Source: Ichthyophis bannanicus
Lineage: Eukaryota; Chordata; Amphibia; Gymnophiona; Ichthyophiidae
DNA: 64,000 nucleotides
Reading direction: 5' to 3'
Assembly: GCA_033557465.1 (NCBI GenBank)
Contig: CM066047.1
Span: 1,302,001-1,366,000 of the forward strand
Part shown: in pieces, positions 22,114-31,982 of the stretch
Layout: every line of letters begins with the position of its first letter
Numbering within the stretch: the stretch's first letter is position 1
Translations under genes and position numbers: made by a program
Notes under the pieces: generated by a model
The model's input: the letters and a program-made list of their open reading frames with translations, nothing else
What the model was told of the DNA's origin: nothing
The model's database searches: none

Positions 22114-25100
22114 AGCAGTTTTTAAACTAGATATTAGGGGAAAGCCGACAGTCGCCCAAGAGCGGATGGTTCGGAAGAATGTATCTTTGAAGGATACTAT
22201 TAAAAGCAGAGAGGTTCCACAAAAGAGTAAACTAGCCCAAATGCCCTCAAGTATGGAGCAGACAGAGCTTAAAGATCCCAAATTACCCATGCCTAACAAT
22301 AGCCAAATTAATATGAATAAAATACATTCTCTAAAATGCTTGTATGCAAATGCTAGAAGTCTAAAAAATAAGATGGGAGAGTTAGAATATATAGCACTAA
22401 ATGAAAGGTTAGATATGATTGGAATATCAGAGACATGGTGGAAGGAGGACAACCAGTGGGACACTGAGATACTGGGTACAAACTATATCGTAATGATAGA
22501 GCTGATCAAATTGGTGGAGGGGTTGCTCTCTGTTAGAGAGGGCATTGAGTCAGAAAGGATTAAAGTTTTGCAGGAAACAAAATCTGCTGTAGAATCTATA
22601 TGGATTGAAATTCCATGTAAAAGGGGGAAGGCGATGGCAGTGGGGGTGTACTTTCGACCGCCTGGCCAGAATGACCAAATGGATGATGAAATGTTCAAAA
22701 ATCAAGGAAGCTAACAAAAGTTACAGTGCAGTAATAATAATGGGTGATTTCAACTACCCCGGTATCGACTGGGTCAGTGTCACGTCAGGACATGCTAGGG
22801 AGATAAAAGTTCCTAGATGAAATAAATGACTGCTTCTTGGAGCAGCTAGTTCATGAACCGACCAGAGGGGAAGCCATATTAGACGTAGTCCTTAGTGGAA
22901 CACCAGATCTAGTGCAAGAGATAAGGTTGTTGGGGCCACTTGGCAATAGTGATCATAGCATGATTGCCTTTGATTTAGTTAGTGGAGGAGGGATAGTAAG
23001 GAAATCCACAGTACTACCTTTTAACTTTCGAAAGGGAGACTATGATAAAATGAGGAAAACAGTTAAGAAAAAACTAAAAGGAGCAGTTGCAAAGGTTAAA
23101 GACGTACATCAGGCTTGGCTGCTGTTGAAAAATACTATCTTGGAAGCCCAGGCCAGTTGTATTCCATGCTTTAAGAAAAGTGGAAAGAAGTCCAAAAAAC
23201 TGCCAGCATGGTTTAAAGGTGAGGTCAGAGGCTGTTGTTGCCAAAAAAGCATCTTTCAGGAAATGTAAAAAAGAGCCAAACGACGAAACCTGGAAACAGC
23301 ACAAGCACTGGCAAGTCAAATGCAAGGCATTGATAAGGCAGGCAAAGGGAGAATTTGAGAAGAAGCTTGCTGCGGAAGCAAAAACGCGAAGTAAAGACCT
23401 TATCAAGTACCTTCGTAGCAAAAAACCTGTGAGAGAGTCAGTTGGTCCATTAGATGATAAAGGGGTTAAAGGAGCACTAAGAGGCGACAAGGCGATAGCG
23501 GAGAGACTGAATGAATTCTTTGCTTCGGTCTGTACTGAGGAAGATGTAGGGATGTTACCCATGACTGAAGTGGTATTTAAAGGTGCGGAAGAATTGAAGG
23601 AAATATGGATACATCGGGAAGATGTATTACAACTATTAGATAAACTGAAGAGTAGCAAATCACCTGGGCCGGATGGTATACATCCAAGGGAGTTGAAAGA
23701 ACTGAAATATGAGATTGCAGACCTGCTATTAGTAATCTGTGAACTATCATTAAAATCATCTCTAATACCTGAAGATTGGAGGATCGCCAATGTAACACAA
23801 ATTTTTAAAAAGGGTTCCAGGGGTGATCCGGGAAACTACAGACCGGTGAGCCTGACGTCAGTACTGGGAAAAACGGTAGAAACCATCATAAAGAATAAAA
23901 TTACTCAGCATGTAGATAGTCATGACCTAATGGGAGACAGCCAACATGGCTTTAGACAAGGAAGATCTTGTCTTACTAATCTGTTATGTTTTTTTGAAGG
24001 AGTGAATAATCAGGTGGACAAAAGTGAGTCGGTTGATATTGTGTATCTGGACTTTCAGAAAGCCTTTGACAAGGTCCCTCATGAGAGACTTTTGGCAAAA
24101 CTAGAGTCATGGGATAGGAGGCAGTGTACTATTGTGGATCAGGAACTGGTTAAAAGATAGAAAGCAGAGGGTAGGGCTAAATGGCCAATTTTCCCAATGG
24201 AGAAAGGTGAATAGTGGTGTACCCCAGGGATCTGTGCTGGGTCCGCTGCTTTTTGACATATTCATAAATGACCTGGAATAGGGAATAATAAGTGAGGTTA
24301 TCAAATTTGCAGATGACACAAAACTATTTAAAGTTGTTAAAACCCAAGAGGATTGTGGAAAATTGCAAGAGGATCTTGATAAATTGGAAGACTGGGCATC
24401 AAAATGGCAGATGAAATTTAATGTGGACAAGTGCAAGGTTATGCACCTAGAGAAGAACAACCCAAACTATGGTTACACGGTGCAAGGTTCCACATTAGGA
24501 ACTACCACCCAGGAAAAAGATTTAGGCGTCATTGTGGATACCATGTTAAAACCCTCGGCCCAGTGTGCAGTGGCGGCCAAGAGAGCAAATAGAATGCTAG
24601 GTATGATAAGGAAAGGAATGGAAAATAAAACAAAAGTTACTATAGTGCCTCTATATCGTTCCATGGTGAGACCGCACCTTCATATTGTGTGCAATTCTGG
24701 TCGCCGTATCTTAAAAAGGATATAGCGATTTTAGAAAAGGTTCAGAGAAGAGCCACCAAAATGGTAAAGGGGATGGAAGGATACTCCTATGAAGAAAGGC
24801 TAAAAAGGTTAGGGCTCTTTAACCTGGAAAAGAGAAGGCTGAGGGGAGATATGATAGAAGTCTATAAATTAATGAACGGAGTGGAACGGGTAAACGTAGA
24901 TCGATTGTTTACCTTATCAGAATATAGAAAGACTAGGGGACATGCAATGAAGCTACAGGGTAAACTATTTAAGACTAAAAAGAAAATATTTTTTCACTCA
25001 ATGTGTAATCAAACTCTGGAATTTGTTACCGGAGGATGTAGTAAAGGCTGTTAGTGTAGCTGGGTTTAAAAAAGGTTTGGACAAGTTCCTGGAGGAAAGG

Positions 25101-25288
25101 TCCATAAACCATTATTAAGAATGGACCCAGGATATCAATGCTTGAACCAATACAAGCATTGTGGAACCTGTGTCCCTTGGGGAAACTGCTAGGTACATAT
25201 GACCTAGATTGGCCACTGTTGGAAACAGAATACTGGGCTTGATGGACCTTGGTCTGACCTAGTATGGCATATCTTATGTTCTTATGTT
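22114..25288 (+). mobile_element. CR1-c LINE, 3.2 kb
   Basis: The longest CR1-like copy in the window, truncated at the 5' end. Target duplication AATTT at 22108-22112 and 25289-25293, with gag reading continuous on both sides when the LINE is removed. The 3' end is TCTTATGTTCTTATG, the octamer-like tail of CR1 elements rather than poly(A). Confidence 0.82.
22166..25054 (+). pseudogene. CR1-c ORF2: endonuclease, RT, C-terminal domain
   Basis: Endonuclease (22322 on): LYANARSLKNKMGEL, MIGISETWWKED and later IIMGDFNYPGIDW carry the APE-type motifs. RT: KSPGPDGIHPRELK, NYRPVSLTSVLGK, DSQHGFRQGRSC, IVYLDFQKAFDKVPHERL (motif A), [13 protein letters not shown], and the catalytic FADD at 24306-24317. 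C-terminal: [56 protein letters not shown]. Five frame changes or stops (for example near 22715, 22830, 23230, 24110 and 24290) make it inactive. Jockey-superfamily, CR1-like by motif order and tail. Confidence 0.8.
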
Positions 25289-25764
25289 AATTTCTCACTG
25301 GGCTCAAACATGCCCAGGATATCTCCAAATTCTCCAACCGTGCAGCTTTCGACTCCTTTGAATGCGTAAGCAGAGCCTCAGCTATTGCCATAGGTGCACG
25401 TAGGATTGCTTGGCTTCAAGCATCTGATTTGGAGATCTGGGTTCAAGATGAATTGGGAAATATCCCTTGTACAGGTGAGAACCTGTTTGGTAAGGATTGG
25501 CAAGCAAAAGCCAATCAGATGGATGCTGAAAATTCTGCTTTGGATAGACTATCCAAATCTACAGCTGCTCCTGCTAAGAAAAGGTTGTTCAAGAAAACAC
25601 CTTTTTCTAAAAAGGAAAGATTCTACCCTGCTTATGGTCAGCGGGCATCTTCTGCAGCTCAGTTCCCTTCCAAACGTCAGCAATCCTCCAAACAAAGCAA
25701 AGGCTGCGAGGCCTGCTCCAGCCCAGCAACCTCAGCCCCCTCAGGGCCTTTGACTGTCTGCTAG
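25289..25764 (+). pseudogene. DIRS-E gag-like ORF, 3' part
   Basis: Continues gag after CR1-c: HAQDISKFSNRAAFDSF, AIAIGARRIAWLQASDLE near 25380-25432, WVQDELGNIPCTGENLFGK near 25440-25495, then the Lys/Gln/Ser-rich basic tail. It ends at 25762-25764 and overlaps the start of RT in another frame. Confidence 0.8.
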
Positions 25765-27629
25765 AGAACTTAGCCTTCCTGGTTCTAGAAGGACCAGAAC
25801 CCTTCACCATTCCAGGAAGGTTATTTCACTTTGCTCCCAGGTGGGGGCAAATAACAGCAGAGCATTGGACACTCTCCATCATAAGAGAGGGGTACAAGCT
25901 TCATTTTTCAAGCTTGCCCCCTCTCTCAAGAGTGCACCAGTTCAGTTCTCCAACCTCCCTCCTCAACCTGTTGGAGCAGGAGGTTGCCACTCTTCTTGCC
26001 CAAGGGGCCATAGAGGAAGTGCCCTTTCAACAACAGGGCACAGGGTTCTACTCCCCCTATTTTCTTATTCCAAAGAAAACAGAGGGCTTCAGACCCATCT
26101 TAGATCTCAGAGAGTTGAACAGATTCCTAGTCAAAGAAAAATTCAAGATGGTTTCTCTAGGAACTCTGCTGCCATAACTTCAGAGTCAGGATTGGCTTGG
26201 TTCTCTAGATCTCAAGGATGCGTACACTCATGTTCTCATCCATCCATCTCACAGAAGGTTCCTTCGGTTCCTTTTTCAGGAAAAGCACTATCAATACAAA
26301 GTGCTCCCTTTTGGTCTGGCCTCTGCACCAAGGGTGTTCACGAAATGCATGGCAGTGGTTGCTGCCTTTCTGCGCACCCTGGGCATATTTGTCTTCCCTT
26401 ACCTGGACGACTGGCTCATTCGAGCTTCCACTCAGTCAGAGGCCAAGACTTCTCTCACCTGCACAATGCATATCCTTCAGTATTTAGGGCTGGTAATAAA
26501 CATCCCAAAATCCAACTTAGTCCCTACTCAGTCCCTGGAGTTTATAGGGGCGTTGCTGGATACCACAAGGGCAAGGGCCTATCTTCCCCAGGCCTGTTGC
26601 CTTCGCTTGGTGCAGTTAGCTTCTCAAGCAGAGTTAAAACCCCTACTAACTGCTCGAGAGATGTTAGTTACTAGGCCACATGGCATCCACTGTACATGTG
26701 GTACCATATGCTCGCTTTCACATGAGAGCAGCTCATTGGACTTTATCCACCCAATGGACCCAGGCAGTAAGGCTGCCTGTCAGACAAAATAGCAAACACA
26801 AGTCGCCTCATTTTGTCCCTCCAGTGGTGGAAGTCCCCTCAAAACTTGTTGCTGGGGTCCCCCTTTCAACAACCTCTACCCCAAGCAACTCTTACAACAG
26901 ATGCTTCTCCAGTGGGCTGGGGAGCTTATCTTCAGGAACTCTCCACCCAGGGCATCTGGTCCCCACAGGAGACTTGTCTACATATCAATCTCTTGGAACT
27001 CAGAGCAATCTTCCTTGCTCTACGAGTTTTCCACACCCTGCTCAGCCACAAGACAGTCCTTATCCACACGGACAATCAGGTAGCCATGTTCTATGTAAAC
27101 AAGCTGGGAGGAACTGGCTCTCTGTCGCTTTGCAACGAAGCTCTGTGACTGTGGGCCCTCGCCAGAGAGCATCACATTCATCTTCTGGCAGTTTATCTTC
27201 CAGGTATTCAAAACTCTTGGGCGGACAGACTCAGTTGAGTTCTGCTTCCACACGAGTGGTCCCTACATATGGACCAGGTATCCAAGATTTTTGAATTTGG
27301 AGAACCCCGGACATAGACCTCTTTGCAAGTCCGTGGAATGCCAAACTTCCCCGGTTCTGTTCCAGAACTCCGGCTCCGGGGTCTCAGGCAAGGGATGCTT
27401 TCCTCCTTCACTGGGGTCAGGACTTCCTGTATGCCTTTCCACCCATTCCCCTAATTCCCAAAACCCTGTTCAAGCTTCAGAGAGATAGAGGCCACATGAT
27501 TCTCTCTCAAGCTCCCTCCCTAGAGTTAGGGTCTGCTCCAGACCTCCTCTCTCAGGAGGACGGAAGGTTATGGCATCCCATTCCCAAGTCTCTGCATCTC
27601 AGGGCTTGGTTGCTGAAGGCCTAGATCTC
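25750..27629 (+). pseudogene. DIRS-E reverse transcriptase/RNase H
   Basis: RT: WTLSIIREGYKLHFSSLP near 25865-25920, IPKKTEGFRPILDLRELN, a TAA at 26175-26177 (where relatives have TAC), a slightly altered motif A, LPFGLASAPRVFTKCM, and the catalytic YLDDW at 26400-26414. A frame change near 26670 leads to RNase H: TTDASPVGWGAYL near 26900, LLELRAIFLALRVF, HTDNQVAMFYVN near 27065-27100. A stop at 27146 and further frame changes follow. The linker DLFASPWNAKLPRFCSR is still readable near 27315-27365. Overlaps the recombinase start. Confidence 0.8.
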
Positions 27630-28661
27630 CAGGATCTTCATCTTTCTCAACAAGTGAAAGATGTTCTTTATGCTTCCAGAAAACCTTCCACTAGACGTTC
27701 GTACGCTTTCAAGTGGAGGAGGTTTACCATCTGGTGTTCTGAGAAGGGTCTTAACCCCCATGCCATACCTCTGGAATAGTTGCTGGAGTATCTCCTTCAT
27801 CTGTCTAATGCAGGCCTTAAGACAAATTCAGTAAGAGTCCATTTGAGTGCTATTGCAGCTTCCCTTAGGCCTCTAAATGGACAACCTATTTCCTCTCATT
27901 TTCTTGTAGCAAGATTCATGAGAGGCCTCCTTTTAACAAAGCCTCCCATTAGACCACCCCCGGTGGCATGGGACTTAAATTTGGTTCTTGGTCAGCTTAT
28001 GAAGCCGCCTTTCGAACCTTTAGCTACCACCTCCTTGAAATACCTTTCTTGGAAAGTTATCTTTCTCATTGCTATCACATCTGCACGCCGCATCAGTGAA
28101 TTGCAAGCACTAGTAGTCAATCCACCTTATACAAGATTCCATCATGACAAGGTGGTCCTTAGGACTAATCCACACTTTATGCCTAAAGTGGTCTCGCCTT
28201 TTCACCTCAACCAGGAGGTCTACCTACCTGTCTTTTTTCCAGGACCTCATGCATCTAGTGCAGAGAGGAACCTTCATACCCTGGACTGTAAAAGAGCTTT
28301 GGCCTTTTACTTACAAAGGACACAGCAACATAGAAGGTCTTACCAACTCTTTGTTGCCTTTGATCCTTCTCATTTGGGACAACCAGTCTCCAAGAGAACA
28401 CTTTCCAACTGGATTGCCCAATGTATTTCTTTCGCCTATCAGAGCAAGAACCTTTCTCTGGAGGGCCATGTCACAGCTCACAATGTGAGAGCCATGGCAA
28501 CCTCAATGGCTCATCTGAACTCTGTATCTATCGATGATATCTGTCGACCAGCCACTTGGGCCTCGGTTCATACCTTCACAGCCCATTACTGCTTGAACAA
28601 GGACTCCCGCCGGGAAGCCTTGTTTGGTCAGGCTGTTCTTAAACACCTGTTCCATACGTAA
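27570..28661 (+). pseudogene. DIRS-E tyrosine recombinase, one amber codon
   Basis: The best preserved recombinase in the window. ATG at 27570. One continuous frame to 28661, broken only by TAG at 27777-27779, where relatives have a Leu or Ser codon. Core-binding domain: STRRSYAFKWRRFTIWC and LEYLLHLSNAGLKTNSVR. Catalytic set complete: first Arg in SARRISEL near 28084-28100, conserved VVLRTNPHFMPK, His and Arg in HNVR at 28479-28490, Trp in PATWASV (Pro where others have Ala), Tyr in AHYC at about 28587. Length 364 codons. Nonsense-inactivated unless read through. Confidence 0.87.
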
Positions 28662-28776
28662 TCAACTCCTACCCACCATCCCTCATGGGATGCCAGAGAT
28701 CCAGGTGGGGAAGTGCAGCCCTGTTCCAGGGACACACAACTTATGGGCTCTCTCCCTGGCATCTAAAGCTAGGGAG

Positions 28777-28876
28777 TCCCCATATGTGAAGACTCATTCC
28801 TGCTTGTTCCTGGAGATAGCACAGTTACTTACTTGTAACAGGTGATCTCTGGGAACAGCAGGAATAAGTCTTTACA
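28777..28876 (+). repeat. DIRS-E internal complementary region
   Basis: Complement of the left end (CCATATGTGAAGACTCATTC, GTTCCTGGAGAT) followed by complement of the right end (AGCACAGTTACTTACTTG). Confidence 0.88.
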
Positions 28877-28959
28877 ACCCACCCACCTCCCCTAGGAGTT
28901 GTCTCTCTTTCTCTTTTTCCTTTCTCTCTCTCTCTCTTTGTTTCAGCTCTAAAACTTAA

Positions 28960-29145
28960 CTGAGGAGAGACAGTTGGGAAAGGCGGGAAGGCAGCACGCA
29001 GGCGCTGTGGGATGCTCCCAAAAGCTTTCTGATTGGACGCTGGGGAGCGTTCCCGCGCAGGCTCCGTCGTTACCGACGTACCCATATGTGAAGACTTATT
29101 CCTGCTGTTCCCAGAGATCACCTGTTACAAGTAAGTAACTGTGCT
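28960..29145 (+). repeat. DIRS-E right terminal inverted repeat
   Basis: Pairs with 20332-20491 and ends ACAAGTAAGTAACTGTGCT. Confidence 0.87.
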
Positions 29146-29657
29146 TTCTCTTTTAGTCTTAAATAGGTTACCCTATAGCTTCATTGCATGTCCCCTAGTC
29201 TTTCTATAATTTGATGGTGTAAACAATCGATCTAGGTTTACCCGTTCCATTCCATTCACTAATTTATAGACCTCTATCATATCTCCTCTCAGCCATCTCT
29301 TGATAGGGGTATCCTTCCATCCCCTTTACAATTTTGGGGCTCTTCTCCTGTACCTTTTCTAATAACACTATATCCTTTTTAAGATACTGCAAACAGAATT
29401 ACACGCAATATTCAAGATGCTGTGTCACCATGGAACGATACAGAGGCATTATAATATCCTTTGTTTTACTCTCCATTCCTTTACTTATGATTCCTAGCAT
29501 TCTATTTGCTTTCTTGGCCGCTGCTACACACTGGGCGGAGGGTTTCAGCATGTTATCCACGATGACACCAAATCTTTTTCCTGGGTGGTGGTTCCCAATA
29601 TGGAACCTTGCATCGTGTAACCATAGTTTGGTTTCTTCTTTCCTAGGTGCATAATTT
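29146..29657 (-). mobile_element. CR1-a LINE, piece 3
   Basis: Complement encodes the C-terminal end of ORF2: GVIVDNMLKPSAQCVAAAKK, NRMLGIISKGME, PLYRSMVTQHLEYCV. It starts at the KTK region where DIRS-E inserted and ends at the codons around VMHL where DIRS-F inserted. Continues as piece 4 at 44851. Confidence 0.82.
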
Positions 29658-29809
29658 ATCTTCAGGAACAAGCAGGAATGAGTCTTCACATATGGGTACG
29701 TCGGTACCGGCGGAGTCTGCGCAGGAACGCTTCCCAGCGTCCAATCAAAAAGCTTTTGGAAGCATCCCACCACGCCTGCGTGCTGCCTTTCCCAACTGCC
29801 TCTCCTCAG
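29658..29809 (+). repeat. DIRS-F left terminal inverted repeat
   Basis: Starts ATCTTCAGGAACAAGCAGG and pairs with 44665-44850. Confidence 0.86.
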
Positions 29810-30031
29810 TTTTCGTTTTTCCGCGGAGCCGGCAGGACGTCGTCCTGTCACCGCAGAAAATTCTTCTTTTAATTCTTTAGTTTTCTTGTGGTCGCGGCTG
29901 TCTTCCCTGACGCCACCGGTACCGCCGGAGTTTCTTTTTTCTTTTCTTGTAAATTTTTCCTTTTAAGGGAATATTTTTTCTTCTGAGTGTCTTACGGTTT
30001 TTCAGGCATTCTAGGCCTCTCCATGTCCTTC

Positions 30032-30235
30032 ATGGAACCGCCAGCCACTTTCTCCAAGAAATGTTCAAACTGTGGCGGTACAACTTTATTTTTAGACTCC
30101 CAAAATTGGTGTCTAACCTTTTTGGGTCCTGACCTTTTTCCTCCGGAGCCCTCTGGCAACAGTATTATGAGAAGAGGTTTTCAACATCGAGTTTCCCTCG
30201 ATATGAGGTTCCCTTCCAACTTCAGGGCACCGACC
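30032..30235 (+). pseudogene. DIRS-F gag-like ORF, part 1
   Basis: ATG at 30032. N-terminal Cys motif: KKCSNCGGTT, with the second pair CLTFLGPD where the second Cys has become Phe (CLTCLGPD in DIRS-J). Interrupted after FRAPT by L2-c. The intact arrangement is seen in DIRS-J at 59347-59570. Confidence 0.75.
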
Positions 30236-31140
30236 ATTATCATGAACAAGAGCCTGTCTGACCACATCACCCCAGTTCTCATAGAGCTCCACTGGCTCCC
30301 CATACCTGCAAGGATAATATACAAATTGCTGATAACCACTTTTAAAATTATCAACAAATTATCTCCCTCCTTTCTCGATAACCTTATCACCATTCAGCCA
30401 GCCAACAGATGCCGACGCACTCCTAACCTAAACACTCTCTGCGTACCCAGCAGCATTAGGCTAGTCAAAGAACGGACCAGCAACCGGGCATTCTCATACT
30501 CTGCATCCATGCTCTGGAACCAACTACCACACGAGCTACGTCTGATCAAAGACCTACAGGTCTTCAGAAAAGAGCTTAAAACTCACCTATTCCAAATACA
30601 CTACGGCATCACATAGCAGGTTCCAACTCTCCCCTCCCAGGCTGCCCACCTACCTCAAGAGACCAAGCTTCATATGAACCTAATGCTCATTTGATGTCCG
30701 CTTCCACAATGATCAAAATTGTAGATATGTATGTCTCTTTCCCCTATCATAACCCTATCTACTGCGTCTCTGTTGTATAGTATATAAATATGTATATATA
30801 TTAGATAAACTCACCGGGTGCTTCAAGCGATAATCTGTAATTTACACTGGATTTCAATCGGTAATGTAGGTGCTAATGATATGTATATCTGTAATCATGC
30901 CGTTGTCAAGCTACCCCGTGTATTGTCCACTCTACCATGTCCTGTACAACAAGTTGTAACTTATACTGGTGTTCAAGCAGTAATTTATGTACCAATTAAT
31001 TGTGTAACTGTAATCTTTTCTTTGATTATCCCTCCCTTGTCTTGTCCCCTCTCCCCGATCTTGTACAACGATGAACCGCTTCTGATCTCTGGAAGGAGCG
31101 GTGTATAAATGTATGCCAAATAAATAAATAAATAAATAAA
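30236..31140 (+). mobile_element. L2-c LINE 3' fragment
   Basis: 5'-truncated L2-type element: the last part of ORF2, then a 3' UTR and (AATA)n tail. Flanked by ATT on both sides (30236-30238 and 31140-31142), and the gag of DIRS-F resumes exactly as in DIRS-J. Confidence 0.75.
30239..30616 (+). pseudogene. L2-c ORF2 C-terminal remnant
   Basis: Open to 30616. Reads HITPVLIELHWLPIPARI, IYKLLITTFKIINKLSP, then AFSYSASMLWNQLPHELR and a KTHLF end: the C-terminal domain of L2/CR1-group LINEs. No RT catalytic region is included. Confidence 0.72.
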
Positions 31141-31982
31141 TTCTTCTACACAGGATCAGGTAACCCACAAACAGTCTGTTAAGACTAGCCAACCCTCGAG
31201 TGGTAGGTCTCATGCACAGCATGTAGACGTCTCCGGCCTTGCCCTCGAGGGCCCATTGGCTTCAAAACCCCGGCGGGAGTCTTCGGCCTCCAAAGCCTAT
31301 GTGGGGTTTCAGGTTGTTCCTGGGGCTCACCCCTCACAGAACATACCTGAGCCATGCCCGGTGGTGGCATCCCTTTCGAGCAGTACCGATATCCCGGCAT
31401 CGGCACTGGTGTTGGACGAAACACTCCTCACCACGGATCGTCGTCTGGCGTCCTCGGTACCTACGGGACCAGTGGATACGTTCCAGACTGACTTTCCAGT
31501 ATCGGTACCGGCACCGATACTACCACCGACGTCGGTACCCTCCAGACGTGCATCGATAGACTCGTTTCCTTCTATGCCGAGTCTGGAATCTATTTCTAGT
31601 CTGGAAGACTGGGTACCGACACGTCTGGGTACCGACACGTCTGGGTACCGACACGTCTGGGTACCGACACCTATCTGTACCGGACACTCGGTACCGAGGG
31701 TGACTGCCAAAGGCTTTCGGTTACCTTGGTACCGATTGGGCTGTCACCGATTGCTGCTCCAATGTCGGTGTCTGGTTCGGTTCCGACAGCGGTATCGGTA
31801 CCGGTATCCACAGTAGCATCGTGGCCAGCTCCTTCCATGCTTCTTTCAACAGGATCGCTCCCTTCTATACCAAATTTGGAGTCGATACCTGGCATGGACA
31901 ATGTGGTACTGACTGTCGCTGGTCCTGACCTCCAGTACCAGCGTCCATCCGTTAAGGATCCCATACTGCACCGTGCAGGATC
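31141..31982 (+). pseudogene. DIRS-F gag-like ORF, part 2
   Basis: Continues from part 1: QVTHKQSVKTSQPSSG, then SGLALEGPLASKPRRESS near 31230-31285, GFQVVPGAHPSQNIPEPC, and a Pro/Val/Ser/Asp region rich in GGTACCG and CGGTACC. A 16-bp tandem repeat at 31611-31672 shifts the frame. Reading goes on as PMSVSGSVPTAVSVPVS and SLESIPGMD to the L2-b insertion. Confidence 0.72.
31611..31672 (+). repeat. 16-bp tandem repeat in DIRS-F gag
   Basis: GGGTACCGACACGTCT repeated at 31611, 31627 and 31643, with a partial fourth copy. DIRS-J has one diverged copy at the same place, so this is a local expansion. Confidence 0.85.

Larger units (their letters stand above)
20332..29145 (+). mobile_element. DIRS-E, complete ends, CR1 inserted in gag
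   Basis: Lineage-2 DIRS, about 5.6 kb without the 3.2-kb CR1-c. The element-specific change TTACAAGTAAGTAAC at its right end is mirrored in its own ICR (GTTACTTACTTGTAAC). This ties terminus and ICR to the same replication event. Sits in CR1-a. Confidence 0.9.

Noticed and set aside
22114..25288. RTE or jockey element from an invertebrate by transfer
   Set aside because: The C-terminal wording and TCTTATGTTCTTATG tail fit vertebrate CR1-like LINEs, and several other copies are present here.
25841..26674. 277-codon ORF in DIRS-E, and the similar 55935-56870 in DIRS-I
   Set aside because: Both are alternate-frame readings of RT with no conserved motif.
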